Numbered from the stretch's first letter, positions 23,441-32,890 are shown. The stretch: 64,000 nt of DNA from Rhodocyclaceae bacterium (GCA_023383815.1 JAHDYG010000001.1:310001-374000), one strand, 5' to 3'. Translations and numbers: made by a program. Notes: a model not told the origin generated them from the sequence alone.

Positions 23441-23971
23441 TCAGGTTCCATAAGGAAGGATCTTCACCTTCCGCTCGCTCGGAACCCGAATCGCTCCATT
23501 GAGTCTCCAGGTCCGCGCTTCATCCTCGATCTGAACCAGCCAGCGCCCACCGCTCAGCGGAGCCAGTGGCCCGGCAAAGACCCCGGCCTCACCCCCAAGC
23601 CGGAGGATCTGGTCCATACCTTCGCGGGTCGGATGTGCAATCGTCACGATCACCCCCGGCGGCAGATGCACGCCCTCGTCCGCACTCATCCGGATCACGA
23701 CCTTTTCCGACTCCAGATCGAACTCGGCCGACAGGCCCAGCCGGGCAGCCAGCGCCGAACGCGCAACGGTCTGGTCGATCGCACGGCCCTGGCGGTAGTA
23801 ATCATCGACGACCAGACCATCCCACGTCGTGACCGCCAGATACAGCAACACGAACCCGAGTACCACCGAGGTACCCGGGATCGCAATCAGAATCCATGGC
23901 CAGCGCTGCCGGTACCACGCAACGGCAGATGTCTTCGACCCGGCTCCTGGCATGCTCATGACCTGACTCAT
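23441..23971 (-). CDS. ccoH: FixH/CcoH-type cbb3 oxidase assembly protein
   Basis: Single-pass membrane protein that associates with cbb3 oxidase during assembly. The N-terminal helix (PWILIAIPGTSVVLGFVLLYLAV) is followed by the family's WDGLVVDDYYRQGRAID motif and a periplasmic beta-rich domain. The 176-residue length is normal. The start at 23971 lies four bases after the ccoG stop; ATGs at 23959 and 23953 are alternatives. It is co-transcribed with ccoG. Confidence 0.88.
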   Translation of the reverse strand: MSQVMSMPGAGSKTSAVAWYRQRWPWILIAIPGTSVVLGFVLLYLAVTTWDGLVVDDYYRQGRAIDQTVARSALAARLGLSAEFDLESEKVVIRMSADEGVHLPPGVIVTIAHPTREGMDQILRLGGEAGVFAGPLAPLSGGRWLVQIEDEARTWRLNGAIRVPSERKVKILPYGT

Positions 23972-23974
23972 CTC

Positions 23975-25372
23975 CTACCTCGGCAACATGAAAGTCGTCT
24001 GTTCGCGCACGGTGACCCCTGGGTCCTCGCGCACGGAAACTTCGAAATACAAAGGATGCGATCCTGGCTCGGCCGCATCGGCCGGAACCCGGACCTGCAC
24101 GGTAGCAGCGCCCGTTGCTGCAGCAGGCAGCACGATCGGTTCACCTTCCTGCAGGGTGGCGCCATCCAACCCATCCACCCGAATCTCGACCGTCCGTTCG
24201 CGCTCGACCATGTTCATGATCTGCAGGCGATAGACGTTCTCGATCTGCCCGTCAGAAACCTCACGGGCAAGTGTTGCCCGGTCGCGGATGATGTCCACCC
24301 TCAGATCCGTCCGCATCGCCAACCCGGCAATCATCGCGAACGTGATCAACACCAGGAACGCACCATAGATCAGGGTTCTTGGCCGCACGACGTGGCGCAG
24401 GATCTCCTTCCTGCCCCAATGCTGGCGCAACGCGTTCTCGGTCGAATAGCGGATCAAGCCGCGCGGATACTCCATCCTGTCCATCACCTGGTCGCAGGCA
24501 TCGATGCATGCGGCGCAACCGATGCACTCGTACTGGAGACCGTTGCGGATGTCGATCCCGGTAGGACAGACCTGGACGCAGATGCCACAGTCGGTGCAAT
24601 CGCCCTTTCCGACCGAGGCGGGCACGACGCCCTTGCGCCGCGCGCCACGCGGATCCCCGCGCGCCTCGTCATAGGTGATGACGAGCGTGTCCTGGTCGAA
24701 CATTACCCCCTGGAAACGCGCATAGGGGCACATGTACTCACAGACCTGCTCACGCAATATTCCCGCGAACGCGTACGTGAAGGCGGCGTAGAACAGGATC
24801 CAGAAGGTCTCCCACGGCCCGAAGCCAAAAGTGGTCAAGGACGCCAGCAGTTCGTCGAGCGGAGAGAAGTAGGCCACGAACGTGAACCCCGTCCACAGCG
24901 AAAACAGGCCCCAAGCGCCAAACTTGGCTGCACGCAGCGCAAATTTGCGCCCATCCATCGGAGTCTTGTCCAGCTTGCGCCGCCGGTTGTGGTCCCCCTC
25001 GATCTTCTCCTCGATCCACATGAAGATCTCGGTATAGACCGTCTGCGGGCAGGCATAACCACACCACAGACGACCCGCGATCGCGGTAAAGAAGAACAGT
25101 GCGTAGGCGGACAGGATCAGCAACACCGCAAGGTAGAACACGTCCTGCGGCCAAAAGATCGCCCCGAACAGGTAGAACTTCCGTTCGGTCAGATGAAACA
25201 GCACAGCCTGCCGATCGTTCCAGGTCAGCCACGGCAGCCCGTAGTACAGAATCTGGGTCAGCCAGACGAGCGCCCACCTCCAGCGCGCAAACCGCCCGCT
25301 CACTGAACGGACATGAAGTTTCTTGCGCGCCGAATACAGGCTCACGGGCCGGACTTCCCCCTTTTCCGTCAT
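23975..25372 (-). CDS. ccoG: Cytochrome c oxidase accessory protein CcoG
   Basis: Membrane iron-sulfur protein (also called FixG/RdxA) that reduces Cu(II) to Cu(I) for the CuB site of cbb3 oxidase. It has about five membrane helices, a YACPQTVYTEIFMWIEE motif, CMYARFQ-like CPYARFQGVMFD, and two ferredoxin-type motifs CTDCGICVQVCP and CIGCAACIDACD. A C-terminal Ig-like domain (FixG_C) follows. The ATG at 25372 is preferred since AGGG lies before it; the frame stays open 53 codons upstream but overlaps the intergenic terminator. Expected length 465 residues. Confidence 0.93.
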   Translation of the reverse strand: MTEKGEVRPVSLYSARKKLHVRSVSGRFARWRWALVWLTQILYYGLPWLTWNDRQAVLFHLTERKFYLFGAIFWPQDVFYLAVLLILSAYALFFFTAIAGRLWCGYACPQTVYTEIFMWIEEKIEGDHNRRRKLDKTPMDGRKFALRAAKFGAWGLFSLWTGFTFVAYFSPLDELLASLTTFGFGPWETFWILFYAAFTYAFAGILREQVCEYMCPYARFQGVMFDQDTLVITYDEARGDPRGARRKGVVPASVGKGDCTDCGICVQVCPTGIDIRNGLQYECIGCAACIDACDQVMDRMEYPRGLIRYSTENALRQHWGRKEILRHVVRPRTLIYGAFLVLITFAMIAGLAMRTDLRVDIIRDRATLAREVSDGQIENVYRLQIMNMVERERTVEIRVDGLDGATLQEGEPIVLPAAATGAATVQVRVPADAAEPGSHPLYFEVSVREDPGVTVREQTTFMLPR

Positions 25373-25412
25373 GTCGCCCTGAGTGTCGTGGGGTGTCTGC
25401 TGGGACACGATT

Positions 25413-25442
25413 GTAATATCCGTATATTCTGATATTTTGTAA
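25413..25442 (-). promoter_or_regulatory. Putative sigma70-type promoter for ccoG-ccoH
   Basis: An AT-rich stretch between the ccoP terminator and ccoG. On the minus strand TTACAA (25437-25442) and TATTAC (25413-25418) are 18 bases apart. No FNR palindrome was found, so ccoG-ccoH may be expressed independently of ccoNOQP. Confidence 0.35.
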
Positions 25443-25447
25443 GCAAA

Positions 25448-25470
25448 ATCCCCGGGCCTTTGCCCGGGGT
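25448..25470 (-). terminator. Rho-independent terminator after ccoNOQP
   Basis: Perfect stem CCCCGGGC/GCCCGGGG (25450-25457 with 25462-25469) with a four-base loop, followed on the minus strand by ATTTTG. It lies about 30 bases beyond the ccoP stop. Confidence 0.75.
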
Positions 25471-25500
25471 GATTTAGATCCGACCAGCCTTTCGAACCAA

Positions 25501-26403
25501 TCAGCGTGAGGGCTTGTTGGACAGTCCCCACACGTAGGCGGTCAGCAAATGGACCTTGTCTTGCCCGAGAAATTCACCAAACCCGGGCATCCGGTTCATT
25601 CTTCCATGTGTGATCGTCTCGACGATGACTGCCTCGGAAGACCCCCAAAGCCAGTTCTCGTCGGTCAGGTCAGGAGCGCCGAGCGCCGCCATCCCTTTCG
25701 CATCGGCTCCGTGGCAGGCGACGCAGTTCTGCTGGAACGCCTCCGCTCCCCGCTGGGCACGCAGCGAATCATGCGCCAGGCCGCTGAGCGAGCGCACGTA
25801 GTTTGCGACATCCTTCACACCATCCGGTCCAAGCGTCGCTCCGAACGGAATCATTGCACCCATGCGCCCATCGGTGATCGTCGCCCTGATGGCCTCCGGT
25901 TCCCCGCCCCATTGCCAGGAAGAATCGGCGAGGTTCGGAAAACCCTTCGCACCCCTCGCGTCCGATCCGTGGCACTGCGCGCAATACGTCAGGAACAGGC
26001 GCTGCCCCATGCCTTGTGCGTCCGGATCGGATGCGACTGCAGCAACGTCCATCTCACGATACTTCGCAAAGATCGGTCCGTAGCGATCGGCTGCACGCGC
26101 CTGCTCGGCTTCATACTGTCCGATCGAGGTCCAGCCCAGAATACCCTTCACGTTTCCGAGACCAGGATAGAGCGCGAGATACACGATCGAGAATACCAGG
26201 GTGATCCAGAACAGGTAGAGCCACCAGCGCGGCAACGGATTGTTGTACTCCGCGAGGTTTTCATCCCAGACATGGCCGTGCAGTTCGACCGGCCCTGCTT
26301 CCCGCTTGTTGTTGGAGACGAGTATGAACAGACAGAACAGCAGGCTGAGAACGACCAGCCCGATCACGTAAACATTCCAGAAACCGCTCACAAAGTCAGC
26401 CAT
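25501..26403 (-). CDS. ccoP: cbb3-type cytochrome c oxidase subunit III (diheme)
   Basis: Membrane-anchored diheme c subunit that feeds electrons to CcoO/CcoN. Two N-terminal helices precede the periplasmic part, with HGHVWDENLAEYNNPLPRWW between them. Heme motifs are CAQCH (residues 141-145) and CVACH (227-231), each in a cytochrome c domain. The ATG at 26403 gives MADFVSGFWN, the usual start, and 300 residues. It overlaps the ccoQ stop by eight bases and is followed by a terminator. Confidence 0.95.
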   Translation of the reverse strand: MADFVSGFWNVYVIGLVVLSLLFCLFILVSNNKREAGPVELHGHVWDENLAEYNNPLPRWWLYLFWITLVFSIVYLALYPGLGNVKGILGWTSIGQYEAEQARAADRYGPIFAKYREMDVAAVASDPDAQGMGQRLFLTYCAQCHGSDARGAKGFPNLADSSWQWGGEPEAIRATITDGRMGAMIPFGATLGPDGVKDVANYVRSLSGLAHDSLRAQRGAEAFQQNCVACHGADAKGMAALGAPDLTDENWLWGSSEAVIVETITHGRMNRMPGFGEFLGQDKVHLLTAYVWGLSNKPSR

Positions 26404-26590
26404 TTTTGTTTTCCTTCCTTGGATTGCCGGCGCCCGACGGCTCGGCCGGCACATCATCGTCTGTAAAGGGCAGGCGTGCCGCTTCCTCGAACCCGGACTT
26501 GGCATGCCGGCTGTAGGCCCAGAGACAGATCCCCAGGAAACAGAGGAATCCGAGCACTGTCACGAGCACTCTCAAGTCGTTGATCTCCAC
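26396..26590 (-). CDS. ccoQ: cbb3-type cytochrome c oxidase subunit CcoQ
   Basis: A 64-residue protein with one N-terminal transmembrane helix (VLVTVLGFLCFLGICLWAY) and a charged tail, the CcoQ layout; it stabilises the CcoN-CcoP interaction. The start is a GTG at 26590 with GGAGG exactly six bases upstream, which settles it against the much longer open frame. It sits between ccoO and ccoP in the standard N-O-Q-P order, 17 bases after the ccoO stop, and overlaps ccoP by eight bases. Confidence 0.9.
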   Translation of the reverse strand: MEINDLRVLVTVLGFLCFLGICLWAYSRHAKSGFEEAARLPFTDDDVPAEPSGAGNPRKENKNG

Positions 26591-26607
26591 GACAAGCCTC
26601 CGGCGCC

Positions 26608-27243
26608 TTACTTGAAATTCGACAGGGCCGTACCTAGCCCCTGCAGATAGGCGATCAGTGCGTCCATCTCGGTCTTTCCTTCCAGGGACGCGGGAGCAGC
26701 GGCGATCTCCTCGTCCGAATAGGGATGCCCGAGTGCACGCAGCGCCTGCATCTTGGTCTGGATGTTTGCGGCCTTCACTGGACGCTCCAGCCATGGGAAT
26801 GCGGGCATGTTCGATTCGGGCACCACGTCACGCGGATTGATGAGGTGAGCACGATGCCACTCATCGGAGTAACGCCCTCCGACGCGATGCAGATCCGGTC
26901 CGGTGCGCTTGGACCCCCACTGGAACGGCCGGTCGTAGATGAACTCGCCCGCCACCGAATAGTGCCCGTAGCGCTCGGTCTCTGCCCGGAACGGACGGAT
27001 CATCTGCGAATGGCAGTTGTAACACCCCTCACGGACGTAGATGTCGCGACCGGTCAACTGCAACGCATCGTAGGGCTTGATGTCGAGCGGGTTGCCCGCG
27101 CGGTCGATCGGCTTGGTAAGGGACTTCTGATAGAACAGCGGCACGATCTCGACCAGACCGCCAACGCTCACCGTCAGCAGGGTGAGCACGATCATCAGCG
27201 CAACACTGCGCTCGATCGCATCATGAGAAAACTTCTTGGACAT
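26608..27243 (-). CDS. ccoO: cbb3-type cytochrome c oxidase subunit II (monoheme)
   Basis: Membrane-anchored monoheme cytochrome c of the cbb3 core. An N-terminal helix is followed by the single heme motif CYNCH at residues 74-78, with the flanking GRDIYVREG and [15 protein letters not shown] stretches highly typical of CcoO. The distal Met ligand is probably in NMPAFPWL. The 211-residue length is standard. It lies 15 bases downstream of ccoN. Confidence 0.97.
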   Translation of the reverse strand: MSKKFSHDAIERSVALMIVLTLLTVSVGGLVEIVPLFYQKSLTKPIDRAGNPLDIKPYDALQLTGRDIYVREGCYNCHSQMIRPFRAETERYGHYSVAGEFIYDRPFQWGSKRTGPDLHRVGGRYSDEWHRAHLINPRDVVPESNMPAFPWLERPVKAANIQTKMQALRALGHPYSDEEIAAAPASLEGKTEMDALIAYLQGLGTALSNFK

Positions 27244-27258
27244 CTTGCTTGTCTCCGA

Positions 27259-28692
27259 TCAGGCGTGCGCCGCAGCGGGTGCGAGTACGGGGGCGTCGTA
27301 GGCTTTCTGGCCGGCAATCGTCTTCACCATGTTGTAGAACATGATCAGCATGCCGAAGAGGAAGAGAAGCCCTCCGACGAGACGTATCGTCCAGAACGGA
27401 TAGCTGGCCTTCACGCTCTCGATGAACGAATAGGTCAGGGTGCCGTCCGGATTGGTCGCACGCCACATCAGGCCCTGCATCACGCCCGCGATCCACATCG
27501 AGGCGATGTAGAGCACGATGCCGATCGTTGCGATCCAGAAATGGGTCGTGATCAGCCCCACCGAATACATCTCGGTCTTGCCGTACATGCGCGGGATCAG
27601 GTAGTACATCGAGCCGATCGAGATCATCGCGACCCACCCGAGTGCACCCGAGTGCACGTGCCCAACCGTCCAGTCCGTGTAGTGCGACAGCGCATTGACC
27701 GTCTTGATCGACATCATCGGACCCTCGAAGGTCGACATGCCATAGAACGACAGCGAGACGATCAGGAACTTCAGGATCGGGTCGGTGCGCAACTTGTGCC
27801 ACGCCCCCGACAGCGTCATGATGCCGTTGATCATGCCGCCCCACGAAGGCGCCAGCAGGATGAGCGAGAACAGCATCCCCACCGACTGGGTCCAGTCCGG
27901 CAGCGCCGTGTAGTGCAGGTGGTGCGGGCCTGCCCACATGTAGGTGAAGATCAGCGCCCAGAAGTGCACAACCGACAGGCGGTACGAATACACCGGGCGA
28001 TCAGCCTGCTTCGGAACGAAGTAGTACATCATCCCGAGGAAGCCAGCAGTCAGGAAGAAGCCGACCGCATTGTGCCCATACCACCACTGGATCATCGCGT
28101 CTTGCGCGCCGGCATAGGCTGAGTAGGACTTCCAGAACGAAACCGGCACCGCCGCACTGTTCACCAGGTGCAGCAGCGCGACCGTCAGGATGAAGCCGCC
28201 GAAGAACCAGTTGGCAACATAGATGTGCGAGACCTTGCGCTTGACGATCGTCCCAAAGAACACGATCGCATACGAGACCCACACGAGCGTGATCAGGATA
28301 TCGATCGGCCACTCCAGTTCGGCATACTCCTTGCCCGAGGTATAACCGAGCGGCAAGGTGATCGCGGCAAGCACGATGGTGAGTTGCCATCCCCAGAAGG
28401 TGAACGATGCGAGGGCCGGCGCAAACAAGGTCGTATGACAGGTTCGCTGCACGACGAAGTAGGAAGTCGCGAACAGCGCACAGCCACCGAACGCGAAGAT
28501 CACCGCGTTGGTATGCAGCGGACGCAAGCGCCCGAAATGAAACCATTCGCCGGCTCCACTCAGGTTCAGTGCGGGCCAGACCAGCTGCGCAGCGATGATC
28601 ACGCCGACCAGCATGCCTACGATCCCCCACACCACCGTCATGATGGAAAACTGGCGAACGACTTTATAGTTGTAAGTCGCTTGCGATTGCAT
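27259..28692 (-). CDS. ccoN: cbb3-type cytochrome c oxidase catalytic subunit I
   Basis: High-affinity oxygen-reducing subunit with low-spin heme b, heme b3 and CuB. The helix VI region [14 protein letters not shown] carries the CuB His, helix VII begins [13 protein letters not shown], and the tyrosine-bearing helix VII typical of C-family enzymes is present. The helix X region is [10 protein letters not shown]. The ATG at 28692 is preferred because GAGG lies eight bases upstream; a GTG at 28701 would be too close to it. Expression is probably FNR-dependent through the perfect box about 110 bases upstream. It heads ccoNOQP. Confidence 0.97.
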   Translation of the reverse strand: MQSQATYNYKVVRQFSIMTVVWGIVGMLVGVIIAAQLVWPALNLSGAGEWFHFGRLRPLHTNAVIFAFGGCALFATSYFVVQRTCHTTLFAPALASFTFWGWQLTIVLAAITLPLGYTSGKEYAELEWPIDILITLVWVSYAIVFFGTIVKRKVSHIYVANWFFGGFILTVALLHLVNSAAVPVSFWKSYSAYAGAQDAMIQWWYGHNAVGFFLTAGFLGMMYYFVPKQADRPVYSYRLSVVHFWALIFTYMWAGPHHLHYTALPDWTQSVGMLFSLILLAPSWGGMINGIMTLSGAWHKLRTDPILKFLIVSLSFYGMSTFEGPMMSIKTVNALSHYTDWTVGHVHSGALGWVAMISIGSMYYLIPRMYGKTEMYSVGLITTHFWIATIGIVLYIASMWIAGVMQGLMWRATNPDGTLTYSFIESVKASYPFWTIRLVGGLLFLFGMLIMFYNMVKTIAGQKAYDAPVLAPAAAHA

Positions 28693-28794
28693 CGAATTCA
28701 CCTCACTGATTGAATGCCTTGCAGAACAAACTTTTTGTTATCGGACGAAGCCTGGCCTTGGTCAAAAAGGATACTCTGTACACGGTAGCCAGAT

Positions 28795-28808
28795 TTGATC
28801 CAGATCAA
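28795..28808 (-). promoter_or_regulatory. Perfect FNR box upstream of ccoN
   Basis: TTGATCCAGATCAA matches TTGAT-N4-ATCAA at every fixed position. On the minus strand TATCCT at 28768-28773 lies 31 bases (centre to centre) downstream, the spacing of a class II FNR-activated promoter, predicting a start near 28760. Confidence 0.88.
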
Positions 28809-28933
28809 ATTCATATTGCACCGCAGTATCTTTAGTTATTCTAGCGCGTAAACTTTGTCTAATGTATAGTGGCAACCAGTCCCGCAGCGGCCGAACTGCA
28901 ATGCGTTCGAGAACTTCGGGAGTTGTCAGGGCG

Positions 28934-28962
28934 AAAAAAAAGGGTGCGCACGAGACGCACCC
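28934..28962 (-). terminator. Rho-independent terminator downstream of ccoS
   Basis: Stem GGGTGCG/CGCACCC (28942-28948 with 28956-28962) with a seven-base loop. On the minus strand it is followed by eight T residues. It ends ccoI-ccoS read-through and would also be the 3' end of the candidate small RNA. Confidence 0.88.
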
Positions 28963-29037
28963 CCAACCCCAACAGAGAGACATAAAACCGGACTTTCCGA
29001 GCCCCCCGGAACACACCGGGCAACTCTCAAAAACCAT
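28934..29037 (-). ncRNA. Candidate FNR-controlled small RNA in the ccoS-ccoN gap
   Basis: A roughly 104-nt transcript is predicted on the minus strand. Its promoter would use a symmetric FNR-like box at 29072-29085 and CATACT at 29044-29049 as the -10, 32 bases centre to centre. It would end at the hairpin and eight-base U-tract at 28934-28962. An internal hairpin CCCGG/CCGGG is at 29005-29020. No convincing reading frame exists here. The alternative is that the hairpin merely ends ccoI-ccoS and the box is fortuitous. Prediction only. Confidence 0.4.
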
Positions 29038-29071
29038 GGGCGAAGTATGCCTTTGCTCTTCGGTTAGGGCG

Positions 29072-29085
29072 TTGACCTATGTCAA
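29072..29085 (-). promoter_or_regulatory. Symmetric FNR/Dnr-like box downstream of ccoS
   Basis: TTGACCTATGTCAA is a perfect inverted repeat of TTGAC around four bases, differing from the FNR consensus symmetrically at one base in each half. It lies between the ccoS stop and the terminator, with a -10-like CATACT 32 bases away on the minus strand. Confidence 0.5.
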
Positions 29086-29133
29086 AGAATGGCGCCTGCA
29101 CCGAGGTCGGAATAGGGCGTCCATCACCGCACA

Positions 29134-29364
29134 TCACGCTTTCCGTCCTGCCTGGTCCTCGCCATCACCGGCCTCAGCTTCGGCCGATGTCCCCTCTCGC
29201 AACGTTTCAACCTCTCGAGGAGGATGGCCGTCGTCATCCATCAGCACACGGAAGCCCGGACCTTCCAGATCGTCATACTGACCGGACCGGACCGACCACC
29301 AAAAGATGACGCCGATCACGAAAACGAGCACCACGGACAACGGAATCAGCAGATAGAGACCCAT
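29134..29364 (-). CDS. ccoS: cbb3-type oxidase assembly protein CcoS
   Basis: A 76-residue protein with a single N-terminal helix (LYLLIPLSVVLVFVIGVIFWW) followed by SVRSGQYDDLEGPGFRVLMDDD, the diagnostic CcoS stretch. CcoS is needed for cofactor insertion into cbb3 oxidase. The ATG overlaps the last base of ccoI, so the two are translationally coupled. The acidic C-terminal tail is longer than minimal CcoS. Confidence 0.92.
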   Translation of the reverse strand: MGLYLLIPLSVVLVFVIGVIFWWSVRSGQYDDLEGPGFRVLMDDDGHPPREVETLREGTSAEAEAGDGEDQAGRKA

Positions 29365-31856
29365 CAGCCTCGCCTCGACGATCTCGCGCCTTGCAGGCGC
29401 AGGGCGTTCAGAACCACCAGCAGGGAGCTACCGGCCATGCCCAGCCCGGCCATCCAGGGCGTGATCAGACCGAGCATCGCAAGTGGAACCGATGTGAAAT
29501 TGTACGCAAACGACCACCACAGGTTCTGGCGGATGATGCGAAGCGTGCGCCGGCAAAGTCCGATTGCGTCCGCCAGGTCCGAAAGCCGTTCCGACAACAG
29601 CACGATGTCGGCCTGATTGCGTGCCAGATCGGTACCCCCCCCCATCGCAACCGACACCTGCGCCTGCGCCAGAACCGGAGCATCGTTGACCCCATCGCCG
29701 ATCATCGCGACCACGGCGCCCGTCTCCTTCTGCATCCGCTCGACCCAGGCCTGCTTGTCCTGGGGCGTCATCCCCCCATGCGCTTCGGCCACGCCGAGGT
29801 GCCGCGCAAGCGCAGTCACGGCACCCGCTGCATCTCCGCTGATGATCGCCACCGGTACGCTCTCTTGGGCAAGCCTGCCTACGAGTACCGGCGCGTCTGC
29901 CCGCATCACGTCAGCCAGTTCGAAGAGGGCACCCCAGTGTCCCTCGCGCCCGATTGCGACGATGGTCCCGCCGGATCTGTCGAGTTCGGTCAGCGCTTGC
30001 GGCGGAGCGCTCCCGACCAGTTCAGCGACGAACTCCGGCCTGCCGACCCGCATCCTCTGGCCATCGACGACGCCTTCGACGCCCTGCCCTGTCACCGAAA
30101 CGACTGCCTCGACCCGCGGCAGATCAGCGCCTTCCACCGCGAGCCGGATCGCCGCAGCCACCGCATGTTCGGAGGCCTGCTCAAGCGCAGCCGCCAGCCG
30201 TTTCGCTCGGCATTCATCCAGGGCCGGGTCGAGCAACCGGACCGAATCGAGCCGCATGTCGCCATAGGTCAGCGTGCCCGTCTTGTCAAAGACATAGCGA
30301 TTGGCGCAGGCCAGCGTCTCGATCGCGTGGCCTCGGGTGATCAGGACGCCGAAACGCGACAGAACGTCGGTCGCAACCGTCAGGGCAGTCGGTGTCGCGA
30401 GCGACAATGCGCAGGGGCACGCAACCACAAGAACGGAAACGAACACCCACAGCGCCCGCCCGGGATCGACGAAGTGCCAGATCACGTAAGTGAGCGTCGC
30501 CAGCACGAGCAGTGCCGCAATGAAGACTCGCGCAACCCGGTCAGACTGCGTTGCGATGGCCGGACGATAGTTCGCCGCCCGCTCCATGAGCCTGCGGATG
30601 GCAGCCAGTCTGGTCTCGTCGCCAACATGGCTGACTGTGATCAAAAGCGGGCTGCCGATGTTCAGACTCCCACCGGTAACCTCCGCGCCAGGCCGTTTCG
30701 AAACCGGCCTGCTCTCCCCGGTCAGGAGGGATTCATTGGCCGTGCTTTCGCCCTCGACTACCCGGCCATCGACTGGAATCACCTCGCCGGGCCGCACCCT
30801 CACTTGATCACCCGGCTCGAGACGGCTGACCGGAACCCGGCTTGCCTCGCCGGTCAGGGCGTCTATACGCTCGGCAAAGGCGGGCAACACCTTCCCCAGA
30901 TCCTCGACGCCGCGAACGGCCTTCTGTCGCGCCAGCATCTCCAGATAGCGGCCGCACAGGAGCAGGAAGACGAACATCGTGACCGAATCGAAATACACCT
31001 CCGGCCCTTCGGTCAGCGTCGCCCAGACACTGGCTGCAAAAGCGCTGCCCACCCCCAGTGCCACGGGCACGTCCATGCCCAGCGAACGCAGCCTCAGGTC
31101 GCGCACTGCGCGACGGAAGAACGGCGCGGCAGAATAGAAGACCACAGGCAAGGTCAGAACAAGGCTCGCCCAGCGCATCAGGCGATCGGCGTCGGCGGTC
31201 AGATCCCCCTCGGCCGCGATATAGGCTGGATAGGCATACATCATCACCTGCATCATGCCGAATCCGGCCACGAACAAGCGCCAGAGCATCGAGCGTCGTT
31301 CACGCTGCGCGATCTGTTCCGACCGTTCGGCGTCGAATGGGTAGGCACGATACCCGATCGCCTGGATCGCAGTGAGGATCTCCGACAGCTTCGTGACCCG
31401 CTCGTCCCAGCGCACGCGTGCGCGACGCGTCGCGTAGTTCACTTCGATCGACGACACCCCAGGTTGCCTCGCGACATGCTGCTCGTTGAGCCACACGCAC
31501 GCAGCGCATGTGATTCCTTCCAGAATCAGTGCGGCCTCGCGTTCGTGCTCACCAACCGGCTGAACGAAGGAGCGCTGGAAATCCGGGTGATCGAAGAGAC
31601 CCAGCTCCTGCAATTCGGCAGGCAGGGCCTCCTTCTGCGCCTCCGGCATCGCATCGCGACGCCGGTAATACTGCGCCAGGCCGTTGTCGACGATTGCATG
31701 CGCCACCGCCTCGCAGCCGATGCAGCACATCCTGCGTCGCGTCCCGTCGATCGTGACGTAATGATCGCTCGCCGAGGGTACGGGCAGCCCGCAGTGGTAG
31801 CAATCCCCTGCGGCGCCTTCTTCGGCCTCGAGCACCTTGGTCTGGACTGTGTTCAT
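29364..31856 (-). CDS. ccoI: Copper-transporting P-type ATPase CcoI
   Basis: P1B-type ATPase that exports copper to the periplasm for cbb3 assembly. The N-terminus has a Cys-rich module (CYHCGLPVP and CCIGCEAV) typical of FixI/CcoI, then an HMA domain with GITCAACVW. The membrane core has the CPC metal site in ACPCALSLATPTAL, the phosphorylation motif DKTGTLT and the hinge motif GDGVNDAPVLAQAQ. At 830 residues it matches FixI/CcoI. It is transcribed with ccoS and lies upstream of the ccoN promoter. Confidence 0.95.
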   Translation of the reverse strand: MNTVQTKVLEAEEGAAGDCYHCGLPVPSASDHYVTIDGTRRRMCCIGCEAVAHAIVDNGLAQYYRRRDAMPEAQKEALPAELQELGLFDHPDFQRSFVQPVGEHEREAALILEGITCAACVWLNEQHVARQPGVSSIEVNYATRRARVRWDERVTKLSEILTAIQAIGYRAYPFDAERSEQIAQRERRSMLWRLFVAGFGMMQVMMYAYPAYIAAEGDLTADADRLMRWASLVLTLPVVFYSAAPFFRRAVRDLRLRSLGMDVPVALGVGSAFAASVWATLTEGPEVYFDSVTMFVFLLLCGRYLEMLARQKAVRGVEDLGKVLPAFAERIDALTGEASRVPVSRLEPGDQVRVRPGEVIPVDGRVVEGESTANESLLTGESRPVSKRPGAEVTGGSLNIGSPLLITVSHVGDETRLAAIRRLMERAANYRPAIATQSDRVARVFIAALLVLATLTYVIWHFVDPGRALWVFVSVLVVACPCALSLATPTALTVATDVLSRFGVLITRGHAIETLACANRYVFDKTGTLTYGDMRLDSVRLLDPALDECRAKRLAAALEQASEHAVAAAIRLAVEGADLPRVEAVVSVTGQGVEGVVDGQRMRVGRPEFVAELVGSAPPQALTELDRSGGTIVAIGREGHWGALFELADVMRADAPVLVGRLAQESVPVAIISGDAAGAVTALARHLGVAEAHGGMTPQDKQAWVERMQKETGAVVAMIGDGVNDAPVLAQAQVSVAMGGGTDLARNQADIVLLSERLSDLADAIGLCRRTLRIIRQNLWWSFAYNFTSVPLAMLGLITPWMAGLGMAGSSLLVVLNALRLQGARSSRRG

Positions 31857-31987
31857 GTTGGGGCGGCAGGGGTCACTCGGGCAGCCCGGCCACGAATGGT
31901 CGGGCCGCGCGGGAGCCCTTTTAGCACAATTGCCCGTCCTGACCCCCGGGAAGACCGAAAGGTTCTACCAATGCTTCACATTTTGTC

Positions 31988-32755
31988 TCACTTGGGTGCC
32001 ATCCGGATCGCCCCGTCCAGACGAATGACCTCACCGTTCAGATAGGCGTTCTCGATGATGTGGCGAACCAGCGCCGCATACTCGGACGGACGGCCCAGGC
32101 GCGAGGGAAAGGGCACCATCCTGCCGAGCGAATCCTGCACATCCTGCGGCATCCCCATCAGCATCGGCGTCTCCATGATCCCCGGCGCGATCGTCATCAC
32201 GCGGATTCCGGAGCGCGCGAGCTCCCGGGCTACGGGAAGCGTCATCCCGACGATCCCCGCTTTCGACGCAGCATAGGCGGCCTGACCGATCTGACCATCG
32301 AACGCGGCGACCGAGGCGGTGTTGACGATCACCCCACGCTCCCCCGCTTCATCCGGCTGCATGCGACTCATTGCATCGGCGGCCAGACGCAGCATGTTGA
32401 AACTGCCAACGAGATTCACCGCAACCGTTCGACTGAACGTCTCCAGCCTGTGCGGTGCTTCACGCCCGACCACCTTCTCTGCCGGCGCGATCCCGGCACA
32501 GTTGACGAGCCCGTTCAGACGGCCAAATCCTGTCACCGCACGGTCGATCGCGGCCTTTGCGCTCGCTTCGTCCGTCACGTCCGTCGCGATAAAGGCAGCC
32601 CGCTCACCGAGTTCCCTGGCGACTGCCTCACCTGCCTCGCGATTGACATCCGCCAGCACGACGCGTGCGCCGCCTTCCACCAGCATCCGCGCCGTCGCAG
32701 CTCCCAGCCCGGACCCGCCTCCGGTCACAACGAACACCCCTTGATCGATCTTCAT
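31988..32755 (-). CDS. Short-chain dehydrogenase, probable 3-hydroxyacyl-CoA dehydrogenase type
   Basis: NAD(P)-dependent SDR with the nucleotide motif TGGGSGLG at residues 11-18, the NCAGI motif and the catalytic YAASK. The pattern [33 protein letters not shown] is characteristic of the HSD17B10-like group that oxidises 2-methyl-3-hydroxybutyryl-CoA or 3-hydroxyacyl-CoA in isoleucine or fatty acid breakdown. The 255-residue length fits. GAGG precedes the ATG. It is not linked to other catabolic genes, so substrate is inferred from similarity alone. Confidence 0.82.
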   Translation of the reverse strand: MKIDQGVFVVTGGGSGLGAATARMLVEGGARVVLADVNREAGEAVARELGERAAFIATDVTDEASAKAAIDRAVTGFGRLNGLVNCAGIAPAEKVVGREAPHRLETFSRTVAVNLVGSFNMLRLAADAMSRMQPDEAGERGVIVNTASVAAFDGQIGQAAYAASKAGIVGMTLPVARELARSGIRVMTIAPGIMETPMLMGMPQDVQDSLGRMVPFPSRLGRPSEYAALVRHIIENAYLNGEVIRLDGAIRMAPK

Positions 32756-32890
32756 CGAAACACCTCACTCCCATCCTGGTCCAGAAACTGTGCCGGCTAA
32801 GGTACGGCGAGTTGACGCGAACGTCAACGAACGTAGCCATTCCCGAACGCCGGCCCGCGAAACCACGTCGCACGACGCTTACCAGCGCAC

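Noticed and set aside
23633-25306. 557-codon plus-strand frame antisense to ccoG and fixH
   Set aside because: Spans two genuine convergently impossible genes on the minus strand and has His/Arg-rich shadow composition.
27630-27665. Tandem repeat of about ten bases in ccoN (CCCGAGTGCA twice)
   Set aside because: Lies inside the conserved CcoN helix X coding region (VHSGALGW) and follows codon usage; a coincidence of coding, not a repeat element.
29391-32045. 884-codon plus-strand frame antisense to ccoI
   Set aside because: Long antisense frames are expected at this GC content; composition is non-protein-like and ccoI motifs are intact on the other strand.
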